A stretch of DNA of 64,000 bases from assembly GCA_029339195.1 (NCBI GenBank), contig JAPTJF010000112.1:81875-145874 (forward strand), in the 5' to 3' direction. This DNA comes from Micractinium sp. NFX-FRZ. Lineage: Eukaryota; Chlorophyta; Trebouxiophyceae; Chlorellales; Chlorellaceae. The notes under the pieces are model-generated. The model saw only the letters and a list, made by a program, of their open reading frames with translations. It did not search any database and had not been told where the DNA came from. Numbering within the stretch: position 1 is the stretch's first letter; every line of letters starts with the position of its first letter. Position numbers and translations under genes: made by a program. Below, in pieces: positions 11,701-23,300 of this stretch.

Positions 11701-14700
11701 CTGGGCTAGGGTCAGTCAAGGGCCAGGGGACTGCTGGTATCTTGCCTCCAGGGGTGCTCACCAGTTGCCAGGGCAGGGAGGACCAGTAGGTTGTGAAGGC
11801 GGCGGTTGCCAGCTGGGCGCTGGCTGGGTCGACGGCGGCCAGGTCACACAGGAAGTCGCGCAGGCACTCCTGGGAGGGCAGCAGGCAGGGTTGGGTTCGG
11901 GGAGGCAGGCGGGTGAAGTGGGTGAGCGAGTAAGTGGGTGGGCGGGTGGGCCGGCAGGCCAGCAGGCATGGCTACATCTGCTCTTGGTGCATGCCAACAC
12001 CTTTTTGAGAGGGCAGACAAGGGGCACCCAGGCAGGCGGGCAGGAATTTCCAGGCACCTCACGGCAGGCACCTGCTGCGTTGCCCTGGCCCGGCCGCCCA
12101 GCCACCTGGTATAGGCCCTGCCACAGCCACTGCAGCATCCAGGCCCCCTGCTCCGATGCCGGCAGCATCAACACCTCCAGCAGGGCCGACAGCTCCTGGC
12201 TGCAACAACATGGCAGTTGAGAGGAAGGTCAGGGCATGCCAGAAGCTGGGCTACGCGTGCGCAGCAGCACAAAGGCACACCAGTCTTCGAATAGATGCAG
12301 CAGCACCAGGGTGCTCATGAGACCCAAGGGCAGCGGTGCGCACGTCTGCCCAGCCAAGCGCTGCCCCAGCTGCCAGGCACGCAGTGCAGTGCAGGCGTGG
12401 CTTGCAAGCGCTCAGACGCACCTGAGAGTGGCGGCATCGATGGCCCCGCCGGCACGCCGCAGCAGGCAGCTGAGCACGGAGCCAACCAGGCGGTGCAGCA
12501 GCGCCGCCAGCGGCTCGGGGCTGGCCTGCAGCGGCAGCACCAGCAGGCCCTGCCCGCTGGCCTTCTGTGCCTCCTGCCCCTGCGCCGCCGCCGCGCCAGC
12601 ATCCCGCTCCCTCTGCTCTGCAGCTGCAGGCTGCACAGCGCTGCTGCCGCTCGCAATGTATTCCTCGCCGGCGTCCTGGCCTCCTGGTGGTTTGTGGTGG
12701 CTGGCACCAATGCGCACCGTCCACAGCTGCTGGCCGGTGCCTGAGGGCGCCCCAGCTGCTGCGTCTGCCTCGGCGGCGGCAGCGGCAGCCCCGGCGCCCT
12801 GCTCCGTCGCCAGCTGCATGCTGCGCAGCACGCAGGGCGTGCGGTAGAGCCGCCCCAGAAAGTCAAAGGGAAGAAAGGGCGGCGCCAGGGTGCCGTTGTC
12901 CAGCGCCTCTGCCAGCTGGGCAAGCGCGTCTGCCAGCACAGCTGGCGGAAGGAGCTCAGTGGGCACCCGGCACAGCATGGCGATCGCGCGCTGCTGCGCC
13001 GGCCCCGTGCCGCTCGCCAGCGCCAGCTGCAGAGCAGCGCAGCTGTAGCTGGCGGGCTGGAGCAGCAGCAGGCCCTCCAGTATCGCCATGCCTGTGGCAT
13101 CCGCCCCAGGCTGCCCCAGTGCCGTGTGTGCCAGCGACAGCAAGCGCTGCACGCTGGCCTCCTCGCCAGCGACTTCGCTGCCCCCCGGCTGAGTTGCGCG
13201 CTCGCAGGCCAGCACCGCCAGCCGAGAGGCGTCAAACACGGAGAGAAGCGCCCCGGTGGCCTGAGCTGGCACGGCAGCCGCAGCGCACGTGTCGACGACC
13301 GTCTGCGGGCCAGGCAGGCAGGCAGGCAGGCAGGTGACGGTGGCAAAGGTGACGCACTTACGACATTGTAAAATGAGATATAAAGACATGCAGCACGCAC
13401 GTACGTGCTGCTCTCTGCATATTGTTGAAAGCGGCGCCAAAGGCACCAGACCATCCCCCGGCTCATCCTGCCCTGCCGCCCCACCCTGCCCCCGGCACAC
13501 ACACGCACCTGGAGGGTGTGGCAGAACTGCCCCAGCTGCCCCTCATCCAACAGAGCCTCCGGCCTCAGCAGGCTGCGCAGCAGAGCCACCCCCTCTGCCT
13601 CCCGCAGCACGGCGCGCCCGCCACGAGGGGGCACCAGCCCGCGGCACACCATCGGCACCAGGCGCGCCTGCGGCAGGGGCCGCAAGGAGACGCCAGGGAT
13701 TGGGCAGGGGGAACCAGGGGATGGGCGAGGCGGCCAGGTCGGGAGGAGAAGGCAAAGGTTGAGGAGCAGGCCACGTCGTTAAAAGCAAGTGCCAAGGGGC
13801 GTGCACTACCACTACCCCGTGCTTCACAGCCGCCGTGCGCACGCCCATCAACAATGCAGGCACCCCGGCTCAGTGCAGCAGCAGCAGCAGCAGGAGGAGC
13901 GTTGTTGCAACCAGCAAGCCAGCGCCTCACCCGCTCCTGGTCGCTCAGCTGGGCGGCCGGCTCCTGGCCCTGCTCCCTGACCGCCTCTGCACGCCGCAGC
14001 CCCTCTTGCAGCATCCCCACTAGAAGAGGCGCCGCTGCGGGCGGGGTGCTGCCGTCCAACAGGGCCTCTGCCACACGGACGAGCAGCTGCTGCCGGGCAG
14101 CTGCCAGCTCAGCCGCCAGCTCAGCGGGCGCCAGCTCAGCGTCGAGCAGCACGTAGCGCAGCTGGTGCAGCTGGGCGGCCGCCTGCGACACCGCCTTCTC
14201 TGCAACCGGACGGCTGGGCGGGCGGGCAAGTGGGTTGGCAGGGCGGGCAAGAAACAGGCCAGCCTGCCGCCAGAGAAGCTGGCATGACTCGGGCCGAAAC
14301 ACGACGGTCACGGAGGCAGCACCGCGCCTGCACAAGCCCCCGGTGCAACATCCCACAGAGGCCGCATCCCTGCAACAATTACGTACCCACCCACTCACCC
14401 GCCCGCCCGCCCGCCCGCCCCACGCTGCCCGCTGCGCTTTTCACCTTGCGCAAAGCGCGCCGCAGCGGTGCGCGCCTGCCCCCTGAGCTCCACAAATTCG
14501 GGCTCATACATCAAATTCTGCTGGGCGGCCACCCGCTCCCCTCCAGCAAAGTCGTCTGCCCGCTGCTGCAGGGCTGCAACGTCCACGGGCTTGTAGCGCT
14601 GGCAGACCAGCTGCCGTGTCTTCAGGTCGTCCCCCGCCTGCGCCTCGTCGTACGCCTGGCAGGCGCCCCACAGCAGCTGCTGTGCCTGCGAGGGAGGAGG

Positions 14701-16749
14701 AAGCGGGTAGGGCAATCGGGTGAGCGATGAGAGCGGGCATGAAGAAGTGGTGCTTTGGGGGGCAGCCAGGCCTGGAGGGCCGAAATGCGCATGTGCACAC
14801 CGCATGCGGGCAACCCAAGCAAGCAGGCACCCCTGCGACAGCCCCCGCACAACCCACCTTGTGCTCGTCTGTACTCAAGGAGGCAACAGCGCGGCCCCCC
14901 TCTTCTGCCTTGCAGACCAGATCACCACACCCTGTGCGCCAGGTGTTCTCATGCACCTGCGCCATCACAAAGGCACGGCCACTGCCCTCCTCTGCCTTGC
15001 AGACCCCCTCTCCTGCCTTGCAAACCCACCACCCTGAGCTCCCACACCACACTCTCAAGCACCTGCGCCATCATGGGAGGCACGTCGCCCTCACGGCCCG
15101 CCGCCGGCACCCCCGCTGCCGCCTTCTCGCTGCGCCGCCCCCAGAAGCGCAGCACATCTGCCGCATCCGCCAGCTCTTCCAAGGCCGCCCGCTGCTTGGC
15201 CCGCAGTGCTGCCAGGCTGGCGGCCTGCTCTGGCGACACACCAGCGGGTGAGGATGCAGGTGGAGCACCGGAAGCGGTTGGTGCTGCCCCGCTGCCCGCC
15301 TCCTCCCTTCCCTGTGCTGAAGCTACGGCTGCTGCTGGGGTTGGGGGTGCTGTGAGCGCTGCGATCACTTCGGGGGGCGCCGCTGCGTGCGCTGCCAGCA
15401 GGTCGGTTGCGTCCCCTCCGCCAGCAGCCCGCCAGGCTGTCGCCAGCTGCAGCGCCAGCAGGGACAGCAGGCCCAGCGTGCCGCGCAGGTCGCGCTGACT
15501 CAGCGCCACCACCGCGTCGTGCACGCTGAGCAGCGAGCTCAGCAGGCTCAGCAGGCGTTCCGCAGACGGAGCGGGCTGCCGCTCCAGCTCCCTGCGGGGG
15601 CAGGCGGGCGGGTTCACGGCTCAGCAGGCGCAGCAGGCTCAGTAGGAGCATCCATTCATTTTACAGCGCTGAGCAACACAAAAGTGTGCCGCAGATGCAT
15701 CTGAGGCCCGGTAGGGACAAGTAGGTACCACTTGAGTAGGGAGGGAGGGAGGGTCCTAGGGGAGTACGAGGGGGCGTGGTCTGCCGGCCATCCCGTGCTG
15801 ACGGCAGGCACGCACCAGCAGCGGGGACCGCGCCAGCAGCACAGCACATGCCACGCCCACCCCAGGCTGCCCCAGCCGCCAGCCAGCCACGGTTGCTGCT
15901 GGCACCAGTGCCGCTGCCCTCCTCCACCTCACCTGCCCACTGCTGCCGCCAGCCGCTCCTCGGCAACTTTCACTTGCAGTGCCGCCGCCGCCACCACGCT
16001 CTTCACTGCCTCCCTCCACTGCTCCAGCGCCCCGCCGAGCTCCTGCTGCTCCACCTCGGGCAGAAACGAGGCCTCCTGCAGGGGCGGGGCAGGGGGGTGA
16101 CGTGAACAGGGACGGGTGAGGGGACTGCACGGCAGGCTGCCTCGCCAGGCATGCCGCTGCAGCACCCACCCTCCTGTACCATGGAAGCCTTGCACTGGAC
16201 ATAGGAAACAATGTGAATGAGCACGCCCCAACTGTGCTGCCTTTGATGGCAGGCCAAGTCGACGGCTTGCCTGCACCACGACTGCCTTTGACCGGATGAG
16301 CCCGCCCCGCAGCTGCACCGAGCGCTGCTGCAGCTGCCAGCAGCGCTCAGCTGCCTGGTACACATCACGCTCCAAAGTGTTGAGCAGGCTCCCCGCTGCA
16401 GCAGGCAGCGGGAGCGGGAGCGGAAGCGGGGACAGAGGGGCGGCGAGGTGTGGCGGACGGGCGGACGGCAAGGGGGGCAGCTTGAGCACAGGTCCTGGCC
16501 CTGCGAAACCCGCGTTGTGTGATACTGCTGCATGTTTCCCCGACACGCAAGCTCACCGCCGCTTTTATACTCCCGACAGGCCGAAATAAGCTCCTCCGCC
16601 GCGGTAGATATTGCCGTGCCCTCCTGCAGGACCAGCAGGGAGCACGTGCGCCTCCTTAAAGCGATCGAAGCGCTGCGCCAAGGCGCCCGGCGATCGCCGA
16701 CACGGAGCAAAAGACAGGGTTTTTTGTTTATCAGCCCCCTCACCTCCAT
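5774..16749 (-). CDS. Large unrecognised protein, about 2,090 aa, 19 exons, helical Ala/Leu-rich
   Basis: Family not recognised. Nineteen exons join with matching phases: 16749-16557, 16395-16271, 16075-15933, 15591-15063, 14685-14445, 14199-13931, 13667-13509, 13302-12422, 12199-12106, 11869-11762, 11492-11367, 11225-9723, 9534-9306, 9145-8964, 8633-8413, 8110-7790, 7570-7043, 6694-6489 and 5974-5774 (TGA). This argues for one gene rather than several, though my summed exon length is one base off a multiple of three, so at least one edge is wrong. The start is tentative: ATG at 16749 is in frame with the first exon, while an ATG at 16789 gives a phase that does not splice cleanly. The middle (about 13300-9700) is a long series of Leu/Ala helices resembling HEAT/ARM solenoids, broken by an acidic run (DDDDEEEEE) and a Gln run. 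The C-terminal third is Gly/Ser-rich, with a basic patch (ERRKWGDKVRHRLAKMG). Size and helicity would suit an RST1/focadhesin-like scaffold, but no diagnostic motif was seen. The intron after the second exon starts with GC. A TGTAA signal at 5488-5484 follows the gene. Confidence 0.7.
6381..6425 (-). repeat. Decayed copy of an exon end with its donor site
   Basis: The 3' end of the exon at 6694-6489 (encoding roughly AEYLRELDR) and its GTGAGT donor are repeated 103 bases further into the intron. The copy reads AECLQELDR and keeps an intact GTGAGT, so two donors for the same frame sit in tandem. Confidence 0.85.
7711..7751. repeat. (CACAG)n microsatellite in an intron
   Basis: About eight CACAG units lie in the intron between the exons ending at 7790 and starting at 7570 of the large minus-strand gene. 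The same pentamer recurs at 34280-34310 and, greatly expanded, at 53047-53189. Confidence 0.9.
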
Positions 16750-17386
16750 CCTTGCGCTCGTCACCGACCAGCAGCCTGATCGGATTCATCGAAGCGAGGC
16801 GCAGTGCCGCACTTCAACAATCCCACCGCCGCCGCTCCGCCACCTGGCGGGGTCGGTGCAGCCTCCACGTGTTGTATAGCAGGGGGGGCTGCAGCAACAG
16901 CATTTGTGCAGCCCGGGAACACGAGGCTCTTCTGAGAAGGGGGGTGCTGCCGATAGGCCACACATTTGCTCCCATGGCTCAAAATAAAAGTCATTAGCCA
17001 ACTTTAGGTCTGCCAGGCTGGACGCAAGTCGACGTAAGCGGAGCCCCTGGGGCTGCTCTGGTACCAGCACTCGTGTCCGTGTGCCTCGTGATGAAACACG
17101 AGTTACATGGGCATGGGAAATTTTAGATGATGGAAAGCGATGAGTTGAAAAAGATGTCAAGCATCTAATAAATTTAGGGATGGAGGGTGGCGGTGCTGTT
17201 GGGTCACTGTCGGCTCCTCAATGTCAGCTAGATGTCAACACATGTGCACACACTGCCGTCAACAGGCCAGGCCCGGCACGTCAGGTATTGAGCCTGCAAG
17301 ATGCTCGGCTTCCGGCTGCAGCTCAAGAGCTATGGGTTGCGTGTTGGCAACACCAACTTGCCATTTATTGTTTATTGATAAGAACC
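16750..17386. other. Intergenic: 3'UTR of the matrix-protein gene and upstream region of the large minus gene
   Basis: Both neighbours are on the minus strand. TTACA at 17103-17107 is a TGTAA poly(A) signal about 280 bases past the stop of the matrix-protein gene. The rest must hold the 5' region of the next gene; no clear TATA box or other element was recognised. Confidence 0.6.
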
Positions 17387-20300
17387 TCAAGCCCCGCCCA
17401 GCACGGCGGCCGTGAAGGTCGGCGAAGCGCTGCCAGCGGCGGCTGCCACGCCAACACCTCCACTTGCCGCAGCAGCGCCGCTGGCACGCTCAGCTTCCAT
17501 GACAGCGCTGTAGTAGGAGCGTGCCAGCACGCCGGCAACTGGCAGCTGCAGCTTGCTGCGCAGCGTGATGCCGACGTTGAGGTACTGGGCGTGCGCTCCC
17601 CGGTCGGCGCGCCACAGCTGGACAACCACAAGCCGGGTGTGCCCTGCAGGCGAGGGGGCCCAGGGGGGGAGAGCCGTGAGGGCTTTGTTGTTTGTTTGTA
17701 GGGGGGCGGTTCAACCGGGACACTGTCCCTTTGGCGGGAGGCAGCCTGCCCAGGCGGGACGTTCATGCTGGGCATGTTGGTGCGGGCATCAGAAGTTCGG
17801 GTGTGGGGCCTCCCTGTCGCCATGCGCAGCTGCGCATCGCCTGTCGGACCGCCCCCCAAATCGCCCACCACACCCGCCCTGTACCCATCTCCCGACCCAC
17901 CACACCAGCGCCAGCCAGCAGCCATCCTCCAGATGCACATTGCCCCGCCCGCCTCACGCCGAGCGCCACCCACCCCTCTCTGGCCCTGCCCCTGTCAGCC
18001 AACAGCTGCCCACTCCCCCCAGCAGTGTTAGCGACCGGTCCACCTCCTCTGGCCCTGCCCGTGCCAACCAACAGCTGTTCAGCGACCGGGCCACTTCCCT
18101 TCTCCGGCCCCACCTCCCCTTGCAGTGTTGGCGACCGGGCCACACCCCTCTGGGGCCCCACCTGTGTCAACGACCAGCCGCCCGCCAGTGCGGCTCCACT
18201 TGTTGGGCGCCGTCCACTCCACCTGCGCGCCGTTCTTCAGGCGGTACGACTGCGTGACCGGGCGGAAGTTGATGGCGGCGTTCATGAAGTAGGTGGGGGT
18301 CTTCCAGAAGCGCTTGGTGGGCACCATTTCGACCAGGACGCGCGTGCCGTTGGTGATGTACTCAATGCTGTGCATGTACGTCTTGCCGCCGGTGGGGGAG
18401 GACACCATCTGGCGGTAGGGGGAGCAAAGGGGGGAGGCGGGAGAGCGAGAGAGTGTGGGGGTGGGGTGGGGTGGCAGGGCGTGGCTTGTGCTGGTGGCAG
18501 GCGGGCGTCCCAGACGCGTTGCGGGCCGCAGGGATTGCTGCCCGCGTGAAAGCGTTGGGGAAAGCTAGCTGCCAGCTAGCTGCCAGCAGTCCCAGGAGGT
18601 GCCAGTGTGGCAAGCAGCTGGGCTAAACCCGTTGACAGCGATGAACCAAGCCTCAAGCTGCCCGCCTGTCCGCCCCTGCCCCGCCCTGCCCTGTTTCTTT
18701 CCAACTCGGGTTTTTTTAAGTATCCACATTGCTCACTCACCAGCGCCCGCAGGCGGAGGCCCTGCCGCTCGCTGGCCAGCAGCAGCGACCAGCGGCCGGG
18801 GGTGCCGTGGTAGTGGAACCGCCCCTTGTCAAAGCCCTGCAGCCAAACGGGGTTGGGGGGAAGTGGGCGGCACGGGCAAGAATCGACGGGCAGGAGTGGC
18901 TGGGGAAGGGCGGAGTACTACGAGGATGCAGTCATGCTGCTCCCGCATGCACGGCGGCTGCTCGAGTGCCTTCTCGTGGGCGACACCTGTCGTAAGAGTG
19001 CAGGCAGCGCTGGGCTGGCCGTCTTGGCCGGCGCTTTCAAGACAGGCCCCCGCCGCCACAACAGAGCTGCCAGCACTGCTGTCTCACCTCAAAATGCGGG
19101 TCACCCCACCCACCCGCCTTCATGTCGGGAGGCGGCATGGGGCGGGGCGGGGGCGGGCGCGGCGAGGGTGTCACAGCCGGTGCGAGCGGCGGCGGTGGGG
19201 GGCGTGGGCGTGGGGGCGGCGGCGAGGGGCGCGGGCTTGGCGGCGGGGGGCGGGGTGGGGGGGCGGGGGGCGGGGGGGAGCAGCGCCGGGCCAGGCCGCA
19301 CCCCATTTCCAAGTAGCGAGCAGACAGCGGGGCAACGCTGTCGGCGCCGTTCCTGCCCAAACGCACCCCCAGCATCTTCAGGCCGTACTGGCACTCGCCC
19401 CTCGAGTTGGCGGGCTGCTCACCTGCACCGCTCAAGGGGAGGGCACCGGGTGGGTGGGCGGGCGGGGCTGGTGGGTGGGCCCCGTGGCACCCGGTGGCAA
19501 TTGGCCCCCTGATGCCTGCTGCGTGCCTGCATCCACCTCACGCACCCACCCGCCCATCAGGCCTCCAGCCTTGTGCACTCACCGACGCTCAAGAGGCCGG
19601 TGATGGCGGTGGGCGTAGCGGCCGCAGCGGCACGCACAAACGTCAGGTTGGCTCCTGTTTCAAACCGCCCAGTGAGGAAGGTCTGGCCGCTGGCCACAAC
19701 CTGCGTGATGCAGGCGGGGGGAGAGGCATGCTTCAGGGGTGAGGGGTGAGCAGGCGGGCAGGGGTGGGGCCAGAGGCGCACGGCGGCCGATGGGCCCAGC
19801 CGCACTGGGGGTGCCGGCCTCTAAGCCGGGCCAGGGTCAGCTGGCTGCAGCTGGGCTGGGCTGGGCCCTGTCCGGCTCCACCCCGCCATCCCGTCTGGGC
19901 CGGGCCGCGCCGCCTTCTCCCTGCCTGCTGCAGCTGAAGGGCCAGCTGCCCACAGAACTGAGGATGGGCCGCCACAGCTGCGTCACGAGGTTACCCAATT
20001 CAACCTTGGACCAAGTCTTTGCCATGTTTAGACAGCTGGCGGCCCCCCAAGCACACGCCTCCTGGCTCACCTCTGTGACGCTGAGCTGCACCTGCGTCTG
20101 CTTAGCCACCTGGCCATACCTAGGGTCCTGCACCACCTCTCCGGTGCTGCAGGGAGCAGGAGAAGGAGCGAGGGGGGCAGTTGGGAGTGCAGGGGGCTTG
20201 GGGAGTGCAGCTGGGCATGGAGCCACACAGAGTGCGAAGCATACTTTGGTCAGGGCAGCGCAGGCGTTGCAGGCTTGTCAGGCAGGGAGGGGCGGGGCCT

Positions 20301-23300
20301 GTTGGGGTCGACAGCTTTGCTGAGGGTTGGACGCCGCTCGCCCTGCACTTCTTTCCCGCCGTCATCCCACCCAGCTCCCCAGCCACCCAGACCGCACCCA
20401 GGCCCCCCCCCAGCCCTCACTTGCAGACCACGCCGACGGTTGAGATGAAGGTGTGCCTGCCCGACTGGATGGTGCCGCACAGCAGGCCGGTCACGTAGCC
20501 ACAAGGGCAGACGGCAAAGCCCTGGCTGGCGGCACCGTTTCCGTCGGGCATCGGAACGACTTGCAGCACGCCGCCTGGCGGGGGCGGGGGCCGAGGTGGG
20601 CGGGGGCGCGGGGGCGGAGGGTTGGGCGGAGGGGGGGAGGGGCTTGGGGGCGGCGGGCTGGGTGGGGGAGGCGAGGGGCTGCACACGAGAAACACAGGGG
20701 TGCAGGGGCGGGCGGCGGGTGTCAGCATAAGTAGGCAGTGGCGGTGCAGGTCTGGTGCATGGGGTGCACAACAGCACGCTGCTGCCACCACAGTGTGCGT
20801 GGCGCTGCTGCGCCATCATCAAGGTGCCATCGCCTGTCCCGCTGCAGGATCTGCCAGCTGGCCCTCAACGCGGTTGCCGTGCTCTGAGCGTGTCTCAGGC
20901 TGGTCAAGGCTGCAGCAGCTACCCAGCACTAAGTCATCACTACCATGCCAGCACCCCGTGATTTCCACACAGCTTGACCCTTTTCTGCACCACCCCTGTC
21001 CTCCCCACTTGCCTGGGAGGCGGCGGGCTGGGCGAAGGCGGCGGCGGCGAAGGCGAGGGAGGCGGGGGGCTGGGGCTGGGTGGGGGCGGTGAGGGACTGC
21101 ACAAAGGCAGAGGAGGGGCGGTGCGGGCGCAGGCTGGAGGTGTTAGGTGTACAGGATCTCTTGTTCAGTGGGCCACAGAGGGCGCCCACAGCCTGCCACA
21201 AACCTTGGACACAGTGGGGGCAGCAAAACCTTGTGCGCAGTGTGTACACTGCACCCTTTCGTTCTACTACTAAAATATCACTATGATTCGAGCCACGCCC
21301 ACTTGCATGCACCGCACCCCTTCTCTTGCCTGGGCGGTGGCGGGCTCGGCGATGGGGGTGGCGGGGATGGGGAGGGAGGTGGGGGTGGGGACGGCGAGGG
21401 CGGCGGCGGCGAGGGGCTGCACATGACACGACAGGATGCAAGGTGTTGAGCTGGTTGGGCAGAACCGTGTGCCATGCATGCTCGCCCCTTCCGGCAAAGA
21501 CACACATCACATGCGCGTGCCCTCTTCTCATGCCACCTCCTCCGCCACTACAGGTGTGATGGACCGCCCCACCGGCAGCATAGGCCACGCACCTAGGCGG
21601 CTTGGGCGGCGGCGGCGGCGGGGAGCAGTTCATTGGGAAGCCGCAGCCGACGCGGATGTGCCTGGCTGCATCGGGCAGCGCGCTGGCTGCGTCATACCGT
21701 GCCATGTCCAGCCCCAGCACCACTCCGCTGGAACAGGTGACGGAGGATGGGGTGATGCCGGCACCGCTGGTGGTGCCCGTGCTGCCCAGCCCCACAATGC
21801 CGTTCAGCCCGGAGACGGGCGGGTTGAAGTAGCCAATGATGGCGGTGCAGCCGCCGCCAGGGCAGCTGTCGGTTTGGGAGGTGGCGCCGTCGATGGGGAA
21901 CGGGTCTGTGATGGTCACTCCGTCAGAGCACTTGAAGGAGAGGGAGACCAGGTAGGTGGCGGAGCCGATGGTCTTGTAGGCTGTGGGAGTGAGGCAGGGT
22001 TGCAGGCACGTGGGAGTGTCAGCGCGTGTGCCTGTGCAACTGGGTGCCCGCCGGCCTCAGCAGGCACGCCGGTGAACTGTTGTGCCCACATAGCCCATCA
22101 CCCGCTGAGCTTTGTGCTTTGTACCTGTGAGCTGTGTGCCCTCCTGCCTACTCTCACCAGCCATGCCTGCCCGCAAAAGTGAGAACTGCCTCGGAAGGAA
22201 GGCCACACGTGCTGCCTCACAGCTGCCCAGTGCACCTGGGTGGGTGCCTGTCAAGTGGCCCTGCCTCTGCGACTTCCTGCCTCGCGCGACATCATGCCTG
22301 CCTCACAGCTGATGTGTGCTTCTGCTCTGAATGTCCTCCCCGCCCCCCGCCCTGCCCCACCCTCCAACCCTTCACCCTCGCACCCGGGTAGAGGTCCGTG
22401 ATGTAGCCACAGTTGCAGCCCAGGTTGGTGGAGGCGCTGCCGTCGCCAATCGGGAGCACCTCGAAAATGTTGAAGGGGGGAGGTGGCGGCGGGCGGGGTG
22501 GAGGGGGGGAAGGGGAGGGAGGCGTGGGCGGCGGCGGCGGTGGTGGGGGCGGGGGCGGGGAGGGAGATGGAGGGAGGGGTGGGGGTGGCGGAGAAGGCTT
22601 GGGCGGTGGGGGCCGCGGAGATGGGGGCGGGGAGGGCCTGGGCGGAGGAGGTGGGGGTGGCCGTGGGGGTGGGGAGGGAGGTCTGGGAGGCTTGGGGGAC
22701 GGTGGCGGTGGGGGTGGGGAGGGAGCGGGCGGGCGCGGGGGAGGGCTGGGAGGCAGCGGCGGAGGGGGAGGTGGGGGAGCGTACTGCAAGGGGGGGTGGG
22801 GCAAAGGCGCCAAGAGGAAGGTGAGTTCAGATGCGTGCTCGCATTGCACGATGCCCCTGGCTGCCACAATGCGTGCCTGAAGCCTGCCTCTAAATTTGCA
22901 TTACCAGCCGTGTGTTCGTCAGTCACAATGTTGGATCAAACCAGAGCTGTCAGTCACAACCCCCATCTGGCAGTCTTCAGTTTCAGTGGCAGGGCGGCAG
23001 CGGCAGCGGCAGCAGGAGGTGCAGCGGAACCGTCGCCTGGCAGCAGCACCCACCACATCGATTGATGCGCCGCTCTTTTGAATGATGTCGCCATCCACGT
23101 CCTTGTGCATGCACAGGAAGTAGCTGCAGCGGGGGGGAAGGGTGCATGGGCGGGGGGAGGGTGCATGGGGAAGGGAGGCGGGCAGGCAGGCCGACACGTC
23201 AGCGGGGTGCGCTTGACAATTGACACGTACACTTGGGAGGTGGCTGACTCTGGGGGCTGCCTGCTGGGGCTGCCTGCTGGGGTCATGAAGGGCCACAACC

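Noticed and set aside
15658..15665. TTACA read as a minus-strand TGTAA, possibly ending a gene
   Set aside because: The exons on either side (15933 and 15591) join in phase as AG+G, so the signal lies in an intron of one gene.
16787..16789. ATG as start of the large minus-strand gene
   Set aside because: The short frame it opens ends in a donor of phase 1 that does not match any acceptor leading into the conserved next segment; ATG at 16749 is in frame.
22413..22880. Glycine-rich plus-strand frame resembling a Gly-rich wall protein
   Set aside because: It is the complement of the polyproline rod, which joins in phase to signal-peptide and globular exons on the minus strand.
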